This document shows positions 26,102 through 33,727 of a stretch of 36,772 nucleotides of DNA, piece by piece (within the stretch, counting starts at the first letter, position 1; the number at the start of each line of letters is the position of its first letter). The notes under the pieces were generated by a model. It was given only the letters and a program-made list of their open reading frames with translations. It was not told where the DNA came from and did not search any database. The position numbers and the translations under genes are program-made. This stretch comes from an uncultured Anaerolineae bacterium. Lineage in GTDB: Bacteria; Chloroflexota; Anaerolineae; Anaerolineales; Villigracilaceae. The stretch covers positions 1 through 36,772 of the forward strand of contig CAIJPN010000045.1 of assembly GCA_903822545.1 (NCBI GenBank), given 5' to 3'.

Positions 26102-26737
26102 ATGACATCTATCCCTAAAGCTGGATTGTATTATCCCAATAAATTTGGCCTAATCATGATTAAGGCCCTGGAAGATGTGATGGGCAAGAACGGCCTCAAT
26201 GCCATTCTCAACCTGGCCGGGCTGAATTCTGTCGTTGACAATTATCCGCCGGACAATCTGGAAAAGCAGTTCGATTTTGGCGATATTTCGTCCATCAACA
26301 TTGCCTTGGAAGAGATGTACGGCCCACGTGGTGGTCGTGGTCTTGCTTTGCGCGCCGGGCGCGCCACCTTTGCAGATGCGCTGCGCAATTTTGGCGCGCT
26401 GGCGGGTGTAGGTGACCTGGCATTCAAAGTGTTGCCGCTTCAGGCAAAATTGCGCATTGGTGTGCCGGCCATGGCGAAAATCTTCAGCCAGGTTAGTGAT
26501 CAATTGAGCACGGTTGAAGAGCGTGAGAATGAATTTGTGTATACCATTCACAAATGCCCGGTTTGCTGGGGGCGTTCCGGGGTTGATAAACCGGTTTGCT
26601 TTGTTGCAACAGGCTTGCTCCAGGAAGGTTTGAAATGGGTTTCTGGCGGCAATGAATTCCGTGTGAATGAATCACGGTGTGTTGGCCTGGGTGATACAGT
26701 TTGTGAATTTATCATCCAGAAAGAACCGATTGCCTGA
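26102..26737 (+). CDS. V4R (4-vinyl reductase-like) sensor domain protein
   Basis: This 211-residue protein starts 13 nt after the Roadblock gene stops, with a GGAG ribosome site. The N-terminal helical part (residues 10-115) leads into a V4R domain at about 120-205. The domain carries conserved cysteines: CPVCWGR (152, 155), PVC (166), RCVGLGDTVCEF (193, 201), with GLLQEGLKWVSG between. V4R domains bind small ligands, often hydrocarbons or tetrapyrrole precursors, and the Cys set suggests a metal or redox site. No enzyme domain is attached, so it is probably the sensory partner of the Roadblock protein and the downstream receiver protein (inference from adjacency). Confidence 0.85.
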   Translation: MTSIPKAGLYYPNKFGLIMIKALEDVMGKNGLNAILNLAGLNSVVDNYPPDNLEKQFDFGDISSINIALEEMYGPRGGRGLALRAGRATFADALRNFGALAGVGDLAFKVLPLQAKLRIGVPAMAKIFSQVSDQLSTVEERENEFVYTIHKCPVCWGRSGVDKPVCFVATGLLQEGLKWVSGGNEFRVNESRCVGLGDTVCEFIIQKEPIA

Positions 26738-26790
26738 TCCAGGCAAATTCTGTTTCTAGAAAGCATCTTCCTGGCATTTGTGAGGCGTCT

Positions 26791-27645
26791 GTGGCTGAAG
26801 CAAAACCCAAAATCTTGATCGTGGAAGACGACCTTGATGTTGCGGATATGCTTAATGCGTATTTTCGCGTTCAAGGTTATGAAGTATTCACTGTAAACTG
26901 GGGGGAGGATGGTGTTCGTGCGGCCAGCACATCGCGCCCGGAACTGATTATCCTTGATATTCGTTTACCCGATATCGATGGTTATGAAGTTGCCCGTCGC
27001 TTGCGCTCAGACCGTAAGACGAGTCTCATCCCCATTATTTTCTTAACGGAAAAGCGTGATCGTGCCGATCGTTTGCACGGGTTGGAGTTGGGCGCAGACG
27101 ATTACATCACCAAGCCTTTTGATGTGCAGGAATTACGCTTGCGTGTGCGAAATGCTTTACGCCGCGCCAGTCAAGATACCCTGACCAACCCAGTAACTGG
27201 TTTGCCGGAAGGCGCGCTGGTAGATGAAAAACTGGAAGAATTCATCTCCAAAAACAGCGTTGGCTTGCTGACGATTGCGCTTGAAAACATTGATGTTTTC
27301 CGTGAGCATTATGGCTTTGTTGCTTCTGATGATGTTATGCGTGCTGTTAGCCTGATGATTCATAATGTGATGCGCGAAGTGGGCAACCCGGAAGATTTCA
27401 TTGGTCATCTCAGCCCCACCGATTTCATTCTTATGGTGGAACCAGGCATTTTGCCGAGCATGGAAGAACGTATTCGTACCCGTCTTGAACAGTCGCTCGA
27501 TTACTTCTATCCGATCAAGGATCGCGAGCAGGCTATGAGCCGCAAAAATCGTCTGATGGTGAGGGCTTCGCGGCTGGGCGCTGGTGAAATGAGCTTTACC
27601 AAAGCAGAGGAAATACGGGCTGAATTGATTGCTCGCAAGCGCTAG
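26791..27645 (+). CDS. Response regulator: receiver plus degenerate GGDEF-like domain
   Basis: This 284-residue protein has a GTG start at 26791 with GAGG upstream. Residues 6-125 are an intact receiver (IVEDD, Asp 56 in LIILDIRLPD, switch Thr in FLTEK, Lys in YITKPF). Residues 130-284 resemble a GGDEF fold: a DTLTNPVTGLPEGALVDEKL opening, a central FREHYGFVASDDVMRAVSLMIHNVM helix, and a position where GGDEF is expected that instead reads GHLSPTDFILMV. The cyclase motif is therefore lost and c-di-GMP synthesis is not expected; the domain may bind nucleotide or protein. It sits 53 nt after the V4R gene and 8 nt before the glycosyltransferase gene. Confidence 0.9.
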   Translation: MAEAKPKILIVEDDLDVADMLNAYFRVQGYEVFTVNWGEDGVRAASTSRPELIILDIRLPDIDGYEVARRLRSDRKTSLIPIIFLTEKRDRADRLHGLELGADDYITKPFDVQELRLRVRNALRRASQDTLTNPVTGLPEGALVDEKLEEFISKNSVGLLTIALENIDVFREHYGFVASDDVMRAVSLMIHNVMREVGNPEDFIGHLSPTDFILMVEPGILPSMEERIRTRLEQSLDYFYPIKDREQAMSRKNRLMVRASRLGAGEMSFTKAEEIRAELIARKR

Positions 27646-27653
27646 GAGCAGTT

Positions 27654-28382
27654 TTGCAAATTACGGTTATTATCCCAACCTATAACGAAGCGGAGAACCT
27701 GCCCAAGCTGGTCTCCGCTTTATTTTCGCTTCCGCTGCCAGGTTTGAAGCTGCTGGTGGTGGATGATAACAGCCCCGATGGCACCGGAAAAATCGCGGAT
27801 GAACTTGTGGCGCAGTATCCAGATCGGGTGTCAGTGCTGCACCGGCCCGGTAAGGGTGGCCTGAGCACGGCCTATATTGAGGGTTTTAAAATCCTGCTCA
27901 GGCAGGGGGCAGAAGCTATCGGGCAGATGGATGCTGATTTTTCACATGAGCCAGCCAAGTTGATCCAAATGGCAAAAGCGCTCGAATCAGCGGATGTGGT
28001 ACTCGGTTCGCGCTATGTGCCCGGTGGCAGTGTGGATGTGCGCTGGCCGTTATGGCGCAAGTGGCTATCTGGTTTTGGTAATTTTTATGCGCGCACGATC
28101 CTGGGGTTTCCATTGCGCGATGTGACCACCGGTTACCGATTATGGCGCCGCAAGGTGCTGGAGACGATGCCTTTGGATGGTGTTAAAGCCAACGGGTATA
28201 TTTTCCAGGTGGAAATGGCGTATATTGCGTATTTGCTAGGATTTTCGTTTACAGAAACGCCCATTTATTTTCCTGACCGGCGTTGGGGGAAATCAAAGAT
28301 GTCGTTCCAAATTCAGGTGGAAGCGGCGGTTGGGGTGTGGAAGGCGAAATGGAAATACCGGAATTTGAAACCAGCGAAGTAA
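27654..28382 (+). CDS. Polyprenol-phosphate mannose synthase-like GT2 glycosyltransferase
   Basis: This 242-residue protein has a TTG start at 27654, with TAGGAG overlapping the preceding stop. It has a GT2 fold: VIIPTYNEAENLPKLV (5-20), VVDDNSPDGTG (36-46), GKGGLSTAYIEGF, the metal-binding QMDADFSHEP, GSRYVPGG, TTGYRLWRR and the RRWGKSKM end motif typical of dolichol- or polyprenol-phosphate mannose synthases. There is no C-terminal membrane domain, matching the soluble type. It would transfer mannose (or another sugar) from a nucleotide sugar to a lipid phosphate carrier for wall or glycoprotein synthesis. It is the last gene before a strong terminator. Confidence 0.92.
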   Translation: MQITVIIPTYNEAENLPKLVSALFSLPLPGLKLLVVDDNSPDGTGKIADELVAQYPDRVSVLHRPGKGGLSTAYIEGFKILLRQGAEAIGQMDADFSHEPAKLIQMAKALESADVVLGSRYVPGGSVDVRWPLWRKWLSGFGNFYARTILGFPLRDVTTGYRLWRRKVLETMPLDGVKANGYIFQVEMAYIAYLLGFSFTETPIYFPDRRWGKSKMSFQIQVEAAVGVWKAKWKYRNLKPAK

Positions 28383-28384
28383 GC

Positions 28385-28427
28385 AAAAAGATGGCCTGGC
28401 AGTTAATTGCCAGGCCATCTTTTTTTA
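28385..28427 (+). terminator. 17-bp hairpin terminator between convergent genes
   Basis: Perfect arms 28385-28401 and 28408-28424 surround a six-base loop. A T7 tract (28420-28426) closes the plus-strand transcript, and A5 on the left arm gives a T run on the minus strand. It follows the glycosyltransferase stop by two bases and can also serve rsmA. Confidence 0.93.
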
Positions 28428-28487
28428 AGACGAATAAGCAAAAGGCCCTTGATCTGGGCTGTCGCTATGCCCAGGGTGATGCCCAAA

Positions 28488-29312
28488 TCATCCCTGGCAG
28501 AGCGCGCCCCACTCATCCAGCGATAATGTTTCGGCGCGGCGCATTGGGTCGATGTTGGCTTTTTCCAGCATTTGTGCGGCCTGCGTCGCCGGGATTGCCA
28601 GCCCGGCTGAGAGACTGTTTCGTAAAGTCTTGCGTTTCTGACTGAAGCCGGCTTTTGCCAGGCGGAAGAAGGTATTCAACTGTGGGGTGGGGATGAGCGG
28701 CTGGGGGTACATCTCCACGCGGATGATGGCGGAATCCACTTTGGGCGGGGGGTAAAAAGCCCCGGCAGGGATGGTGCTGACGATTTTTGGTTCCCCATAG
28801 ACCTGGATACTGAGCGCCAGCAGGCTCATGTCGCCGGGCGCGGCACAGATGCGCTCGGCGACTTCTTTTTGGATGGTCAGGACGATGCGGCGTGGGCGTG
28901 GGGTGTTCTCCAGCAGGTGGCGGAAGATGGCCGAGGTGATGTAATAGGGCACATTGGCGGCGACGATATATGCGGGGGTGTCGATTAATGCGGCGGGTGG
29001 GAAGTGCAAAATATCGCCGTGGATGATGCGGGTGTTGTGATACGGGGCGAGAACTGTCTCTAAAACGGGAATCAGGCTCAGGTCTAGTTCTACCGCTGTC
29101 ACTGTTTTGGCGGCGGCGGCCAGGTAACGAGTCAAACTGCCCAAACCGGGGCCAATTTCCAGCACTGAATCATCCGCCTGGATTTCTGCCGCGGCGGCGA
29201 TTTTTTCCAGTGCGGAGGCGTTTTGCAGGAAGTTCTGGCCGAGGCTTTTTTCGGGGCGCAGGCCGTGCTGGCGCAGGAGCGCAGCGGCATTGAGTGGGGG
29301 GATTGGGTTCAT
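28488..29312 (-). CDS. rsmA: 16S rRNA dimethyladenosine transferase RsmA (KsgA)
   Basis: This 274-residue protein starts at MNPIPPLNAAALLRQHG; the longer frame to 29378 would overlap the LCP gene extensively. SAM-binding motif I (VLEIGPGLGSLTRYL, about 50-64), the family opening KSLGQNFLQN (residues 22-31), the acidic VTAVELD, and the catalytic NVPYY (about 120-124) are all present, followed by AGFSQKRKTLRNSL. It dimethylates two adjacent adenosines in helix 45 of 16S rRNA during small-subunit maturation. Its ATG overlaps the LCP stop as ATGA, so translation is coupled to the upstream gene. Confidence 0.97.
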   Translation of the reverse strand: MNPIPPLNAAALLRQHGLRPEKSLGQNFLQNASALEKIAAAAEIQADDSVLEIGPGLGSLTRYLAAAAKTVTAVELDLSLIPVLETVLAPYHNTRIIHGDILHFPPAALIDTPAYIVAANVPYYITSAIFRHLLENTPRPRRIVLTIQKEVAERICAAPGDMSLLALSIQVYGEPKIVSTIPAGAFYPPPKVDSAIIRVEMYPQPLIPTPQLNTFFRLAKAGFSQKRKTLRNSLSAGLAIPATQAAQMLEKANIDPMRRAETLSLDEWGALCQG

Positions 29313-30460
29313 GGGCAGGTGAAGGCGGGTTGGGGGTTGGTGGATGGGGTGGCGAGTTGCGGGATGATCTGCGGCCAAAGGCCGGTGTTGAAGGCGTTGA
29401 CGTAGTCGCGCAAGGTATTGTAATCGGCTTTCCAGATGAAAACTTCTTTTTTGAATTCCGGGTCGTAGATGCGCCCGGCGGTCAGCAGGTTTTCGGGAAA
29501 GGATGCGAATATGATGTTTTGTGGTTCGATCAGCGGGGCCAGGCAGGCCAGCTGGCTGATTTTTTCGGGGCTAAGGTCGGTTTGGACGGCCTGGTCGAAG
29601 CTATCTATGATTTGCGGCAGGCGCGAGAGGTTGTAGGGATCGAGCAGGGCAGCGCGCAGTCCGCACAAGATGCGGCTCTGGTTGGCGCTGCGGTCGGTGT
29701 TTGTGCCGATGCGCAGGCGTGCCAGTGTCAGGGCGGATGCGCCGTCGAGGTGGTGTGTGCCTGCTTTGAAGTACAGGTCGCGGCGCGAGGCCTGGTCGGC
29801 TTTGCGGCCATCTACGGGGTAGGGCAGGGTTACGTCGATGCCGCCGATGGCGTTGACCAGTTTGGCGAAGGTGTACATGTTGATGGCGATGTAGGCTTCG
29901 GGTTGTGCGCCAAAGTTCAAATCGAGCGTGCGCGCCAGCAGGGTGGGGCCTTCACCGGGGCCGTTGTAGTAGCCAAAGCCGGGGTTGCCGTACAGATAGG
30001 CCTGGTTGAGCTTTTCATGTGTTATTTTGTGCTTCGGGTCGAGATCGGGGATTGCCACCCACAGGTCTCGCGGGAATTCGAGGATGGTGACGCGTGGGGT
30101 GATGAAATCCACACGCACCAGGCGGATGACATCGGCCAGCCCGTACAGGTAGTTTTGGGCGCGCGTGTCTGAGCCGATAGCGAGGATGGTCATGGTGTCG
30201 GGGCCGCCGCAGTGTGCGATGCTGGGAGCGATTTTGACCGTTGGCGTTGGTTCGAGTGGGCTGGGGCTGGGCTGTGCCACTTGCCGCGGAGGGGCGCCGG
30301 GGCTGGGTGCGGGTGTGTGCGTACCGGTAGCCGTCCGCAGTTGGATGGCCGGGCCAAGCGGCGCTGTCCAAAAGCGCGAAGCGCTCCAGGCCACGCCTGC
30401 CCAAATGAGCAGGGCGATCATGGTTACGATGAGAATTAAGATGTTTTCGAGTCGTTTCAC
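29309..30460 (-). CDS. LytR-CpsA-Psr (LCP) family wall glycopolymer ligase
   Basis: This 383-residue protein starts with GTG at 30460, overlapping the upstream stop as GTGA. An N-terminal membrane helix (residues 6-26, NILILIVTMIALLIWAGVAW) is followed by a Pro/Thr/Ser linker (about 45-80). The LCP domain then shows MTILAIGSDTR near 90, GLADVIRLVRVDF, a PRDLWV motif, FAKLVNAIGGIDVTLPYPV, LDGASALTLARLR and the DRSANQSRIL motif, the Arg/Asp set that contacts the polyprenyl pyrophosphate. LCP enzymes transfer teichoic-acid-like or other glycans from lipid carriers to the wall or to proteins. A polyprenol-phosphate glycosyltransferase at 27654 is in the neighbourhood but on the other strand. It has no good Shine-Dalgarno, in line with coupled translation. 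Confidence 0.93.
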   Translation of the reverse strand: MKRLENILILIVTMIALLIWAGVAWSASRFWTAPLGPAIQLRTATGTHTPAPSPGAPPRQVAQPSPSPLEPTPTVKIAPSIAHCGGPDTMTILAIGSDTRAQNYLYGLADVIRLVRVDFITPRVTILEFPRDLWVAIPDLDPKHKITHEKLNQAYLYGNPGFGYYNGPGEGPTLLARTLDLNFGAQPEAYIAINMYTFAKLVNAIGGIDVTLPYPVDGRKADQASRRDLYFKAGTHHLDGASALTLARLRIGTNTDRSANQSRILCGLRAALLDPYNLSRLPQIIDSFDQAVQTDLSPEKISQLACLAPLIEPQNIIFASFPENLLTAGRIYDPEFKKEVFIWKADYNTLRDYVNAFNTGLWPQIIPQLATPSTNPQPAFTCP

Positions 30461-31671
30461 GGCTGGAGCAATAAATCTGGGATGGTGGCCGGGGCCGGGG
30501 CCAGGAAGTAAACTGTCACCCAGCCGGTCAGGTGTTCGCCGGGGTCGTCTTCGGCGTATGCCAGGTCAATCCACGGGCTGCCATCGGGCATCCCGCCGCC
30601 GATATCGCCAATCGTCGCCACGCCGTAACCGGGCACATACACCTGCGTCCCGCCCAGCGCGTAATACAGCTGGCGCACCATCGCCACCACGCCGCGCTTC
30701 ACCGGCAGCCCGCTGGCGGTGCCATACGAGCAGCCATTTGTCCCAGAGTGGCAGGGCGAGTACCAGGTGGCGTACATCTGCATTGAATGCCAGTATTTCA
30801 ACGTCCCGCCGCCCGCATCGATGGGCGTCAGGCTGACTTTTGTGCCGTAGCCGACCACCTGCGCCACCGGCTGGCGTGTCACCGTCTCGGCCTCGCTGGT
30901 GCGGCTGACTTCCACGCCGTTTTCGGTGCGGATGCGCACCCGGCTGACCGCCAGCCCCGGCTCGCCAAACGTGATGATATTTTGCGTACCAACCGCCAGT
31001 TCATCGGTGGGGCTGTAGGTTGTTTGGAAAGGAATGGATTTTTCCTGCACGATAACCGATTCTTGTGCACGGATGATTTTCACCAGCCCGGACTCTGGCA
31101 GCGGGGCTGCCTCCGGGGGGAGGCTGGAATCCAGCCCGAGCAGCGCGATCCCGGCTGAGGCAAGCGCCTGCCCCACTGTCTGCGCGGAGGTTTTGACCGT
31201 TATATTGACGCCGTCCACGCTGATGGTGAGTTCACGCGCCGGGCGGTATGATACTGTTACCGGCGCCGTGAGCGGCGTCTGCGGCGGCGGCGAGACGAAA
31301 TCGGCGGCATCGAGCGTGATCCCGGCTTCGAGCAGGGCTGCGCCCACCGTTGGGGCGGCAGAGTCGAAGCTGCGCTGCCCATTTGGTGAGAGCAAAGTTA
31401 CGGGGAGGGCGCGCCGCAGCTGCAAAGTTAGGGCCTGGGCTGGCAGCGCAAAATCAGCGGGGAGCGGCTGCCCATCGAGATAGAACCGGTCGGCAGGGCG
31501 GAGTGTGAGACCTGCTTTTGCGGCCAGCGCAGCCGGGGTCTCGCCTCCCACGACCGGGAGGCTGTATACATTCCCATTATCCAAAAGGGAAAAGCTGGCC
31601 TGCGTTGGCTGCGCCGGTGCGGCGCAAGAAATTAGCACAAAGACCAGCACGAGCAATGGAAAGCGTTTCAT
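30457..31671 (-). CDS. DUF348/G5/3D-domain lipoprotein (YabE/Rpf-like)
   Basis: This 404-residue protein has a lipoprotein signal with lipobox LISC (Cys 16). Two or three ubiquitin-like DUF348 repeats lie at about 30-190 (for example LTISVDGVNITVKTSAQTVGQALASAG). A G5-like segment covers about 205-290 (SIPFQTTYSPTDELAVG, SRTSEAETVTRQPVAQVVGYGTK). The C-terminal 3D domain (about 300-395) reads YATWYSPC, GTASGLPVKRGVVAM, VPGYGVATIGDIGGGMPDG and IDLAYAEDD, with the Asp set of the family. Relatives such as YabE and resuscitation-promoting-like proteins act on peptidoglycan; the 3D fold resembles MltA. It probably cleaves or remodels wall glycans at the cell surface. It is translationally coupled to the LCP gene. 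Confidence 0.9.
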   Translation of the reverse strand: MKRFPLLVLVFVLISCAAPAQPTQASFSLLDNGNVYSLPVVGGETPAALAAKAGLTLRPADRFYLDGQPLPADFALPAQALTLQLRRALPVTLLSPNGQRSFDSAAPTVGAALLEAGITLDAADFVSPPPQTPLTAPVTVSYRPARELTISVDGVNITVKTSAQTVGQALASAGIALLGLDSSLPPEAAPLPESGLVKIIRAQESVIVQEKSIPFQTTYSPTDELAVGTQNIITFGEPGLAVSRVRIRTENGVEVSRTSEAETVTRQPVAQVVGYGTKVSLTPIDAGGGTLKYWHSMQMYATWYSPCHSGTNGCSYGTASGLPVKRGVVAMVRQLYYALGGTQVYVPGYGVATIGDIGGGMPDGSPWIDLAYAEDDPGEHLTGWVTVYFLAPAPATIPDLLLQP

Positions 31672-31690
31672 GGGGTGATTCTACTCGAAA

Positions 31691-31777
31691 ACGCCCTCAC
31701 CCCCGGCCCCTCTCCCGGTGGGAGAGGGGAGAATACTTCCCCTCCCCCACCGGGGGAGGGGTTAGGGGTGAGGGCGT
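31691..31777. repeat. Cloverleaf-like palindromic repeat (REP/MITE type)
   Basis: Outer 13-bp perfect arms (31691-31703 ACGCCCTCACCCC and 31765-31777) enclose two perfect 10-bp hairpins: 31707-31716 with 31720-31729, and 31739-31748 with 31752-31761, each with a three-base loop. The 87-bp element fills most of the spacer between the ABC-F gene and the G5/3D gene. C/G-rich palindromes of this CCCTCACCCC type are common dispersed repeats in bacterial genomes. No other copy occurs in this window. Confidence 0.85.
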
Positions 31778-31779
31778 GT

Positions 31780-33432
31780 TTATACCTGCCGTATTCCTCC
31801 ATTTTCCACCAGCCACAAATCTTCGGCGAAGCGTTCGATGAAGTAGCGGTCGTGGACGACGGCCAGGATGGTGCCTTTGAAGCTGGCCAGGGCCTGCTCG
31901 AAGCGTGCCCGCGAGGGGATGTCGAGGTGGTTGATGGGTTCGTCGAGGATCAGGAAGGTGCAGCCCTGGGCCACCAGCAGCGCCAGTTGCAGGCGGGCGC
32001 GCTCGCCGTAGCTGAGATGGGCCGCCGGGCGCAGCGGATCGTCGCCGCTGAACAGGAAAAAATGCAGGAAGTGTCGCGCTTCGGTTTCGTTGAACGGCGC
32101 AACCTTTTGGACGGTTTGCAGGGCGGTCAGGCGCGGGTCGAGCATTTCTTGTTCCTGGGTCATGTAGCCCATGCGCACGTTCGCGCCGATTTTGAGCGTG
32201 CCGCCCAGCGGCGGGAGTTTGCCTGCGAGGGTGCGCAGCAGGGTGGTTTTTCCCGCGCCGTTCGGCCCGCTGAAAGCGATGCGCTGCCCGGCGCGGATGG
32301 TGAGATTCAGGTTGCTCAGGAGTGGATTTTCTGTCGCGTAGCCAATATATAACGCTTCGGCCAGGACAACATCCCTGGATTGGTGGGCCGGTGCGCCGAA
32401 ATCCAGTTTCATTTGCCAGCTTGGGCGCGGTTTTTCGACTTTGTCTTCGTTGAGCAGTTTTTCGATGCGCGCTTCGATGTGTTTGGCGCGCCCGGCCACG
32501 TTTTTGGTGGCGCGGTTGCCGAAGAAGCCTTTGGCGAATTTGTCGCCGCCATCGGCTTTGCCGCCTTTTTTCATTTTGGTCAGGCCGCGAATGTGGGCGG
32601 CGGCGGCCTGGAGTTGGGCGATCTCGTCCTGTTGGTCTTGCCAGGCTTCGAGTTGTTTTTCGCGCTCGCTCAGCTTTTGTTCGATGTAGTCGGTGTAGTT
32701 GCCGGGGTAGGTGCGTACGCTGTGGCTGGCCGGGTCAAGCTCCAGGATGGTGGTGACGGTGTTGTCGAGGAAGGCGCGGTCGTGTGAGACGATCAGCGCC
32801 GCGCCGGGGAAGCCTTGCAGCCAGGTTTCGAGCCATTCGAGCATGGCGATGTCGAGGTGGTTGGTGGGTTCGTCGAGCAGCAGCAGGTTGGGCTGGTTGA
32901 GCAGTACGCGCGCCAGCATCAGCCGGGTTTTTTGCCCGCCAGAGAGGTGGGCGACAGGGGTTTCGAGCGGGAAGGTGTTGAGGCCGAGCGGGGTGAGGAG
33001 GGTGGCAAGCGGCAGGTGGAAGGTGGAAAGTGCCGCGATAGCGGAGTCGTAGCGAAGTTGAAGGGCCGAATCGCTGGGGTTTTGGGCAAGTGCCAGGGCC
33101 AGGGAGGCGATTTCAGCTTCGAGGCTTTCTTGGGTAGCGGCAGGCTGGTGCGGGGCGGAATCGGGATTCTGTTGCAGCAGGGAGGCGATGGTCGCGCCGG
33201 GGCTTGGTTCCAGTCCCTGGGCCAGGTATCCAACCTGTAGATTGACCTGGGTGCGGGCGATTGTGCCAGAATCGGCAGTCTCCAGCCCGGCCAGGATGCG
33301 CATGAGCGTGGTTTTTCCGCAGCCGTTGGGGCCGATGAGCCCGATGCGCTCGCGGGCCGAGATGCTGAAGGAGATGTCTTTGAGTATTGGCTGGATGCCG
33401 TAATGTTTGGTGATGTGGTGGGCGGTAAGCAT
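31780..33432 (-). CDS. ABC-F family ATPase
   Basis: This 550-residue protein starts at MLTAHHITKHYG; the frame continues to 33597 but would run through the repeat hairpins at 33458-33492, so I reject that. There are two ATP-binding cassettes. Domain 1 has Walker A GPNGCGKTT (about 34-42), signature LSGGQKTRL and Walker B LLLLDEPTNHLD. Domain 2 has Walker A GPNGAGKTT, a variant signature LSYGERARLQL and Walker B FLILDEPINHLD, in which Thr is replaced by Ile. A charged linker (RGLTKMKKGGKADGGDKFAKG and nearby) separates them. There are no membrane segments. Soluble ABC-F proteins act on ribosomes: they protect from antibiotics, rescue stalled ribosomes or aid translation. The subtype (Uup, EttA or resistance type) cannot be set by eye. 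The ribosome site is weak. Confidence 0.93.
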   Translation of the reverse strand: MLTAHHITKHYGIQPILKDISFSISARERIGLIGPNGCGKTTLMRILAGLETADSGTIARTQVNLQVGYLAQGLEPSPGATIASLLQQNPDSAPHQPAATQESLEAEIASLALALAQNPSDSALQLRYDSAIAALSTFHLPLATLLTPLGLNTFPLETPVAHLSGGQKTRLMLARVLLNQPNLLLLDEPTNHLDIAMLEWLETWLQGFPGAALIVSHDRAFLDNTVTTILELDPASHSVRTYPGNYTDYIEQKLSEREKQLEAWQDQQDEIAQLQAAAAHIRGLTKMKKGGKADGGDKFAKGFFGNRATKNVAGRAKHIEARIEKLLNEDKVEKPRPSWQMKLDFGAPAHQSRDVVLAEALYIGYATENPLLSNLNLTIRAGQRIAFSGPNGAGKTTLLRTLAGKLPPLGGTLKIGANVRMGYMTQEQEMLDPRLTALQTVQKVAPFNETEARHFLHFFLFSGDDPLRPAAHLSYGERARLQLALLVAQGCTFLILDEPINHLDIPSRARFEQALASFKGTILAVVHDRYFIERFAEDLWLVENGGIRQV

Positions 33433-33457
33433 GGTGAAAACCTGTGGCCCCTCCCGG

Positions 33458-33548
33458 CCTCCCCCAAATTCCAAAACCGAATTTGGGGGAGGGGATTGTG
33501 GGGATTGCATTCTCCATATTCCAAAACCGAATTGGGAGGAGGAGAATG
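33458..33548. repeat. Twin hairpins sharing the 16-bp motif ATTCCAAAACCGAATT
   Basis: The first hairpin has perfect 14-bp arms (33458-33471 and 33479-33492) with the loop CAAAACC. The second has outer arms CATTCTCC (33508-33515) and GGAGAATG (33541-33548). Both carry an identical 16-bp tip sequence at 33468-33483 and 33518-33533, exactly 50 bp apart. They lie just upstream of the ABC-F start, between it and the esterase operon terminator. Confidence 0.75.
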
Positions 33549-33550
33549 GG

Positions 33551-33587
33551 AGCATTAAAAACGAAAACCGGGGGCAAACGCCCCCGG
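33551..33587 (-). terminator. Intrinsic terminator of the CDF/ATP-grasp/esterase operon
   Basis: On the minus strand the perfect stem CCGGGGGC/GCCCCCGG (33568-33575 and 33580-33587) with a four-base loop is followed by TTTTCGTTTTT. It lies about 140 nt downstream of the esterase stop (33728). The spacer 33588-33727 shows nothing else I can name. Confidence 0.85.
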
Positions 33588-33727
33588 CTGGAATCATTTC
33601 AGCGGGTCGTACCCCAAATAATGGTGTATGGTCTACAGGTTGAGATGCATTTGTGTGGCTCCTGAATAATCGGACAGGGAAATTATATCACTGGGCTGGA
33701 GCGCAAAATCTCCCGATTTTGCTCTAA

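Noticed and set aside
29294-30172. Plus-strand frame of 292 codons
   Set aside because: It is antisense to the LCP gene and low complexity in places (Gly/Val/Asp), without any motif or ribosome site.
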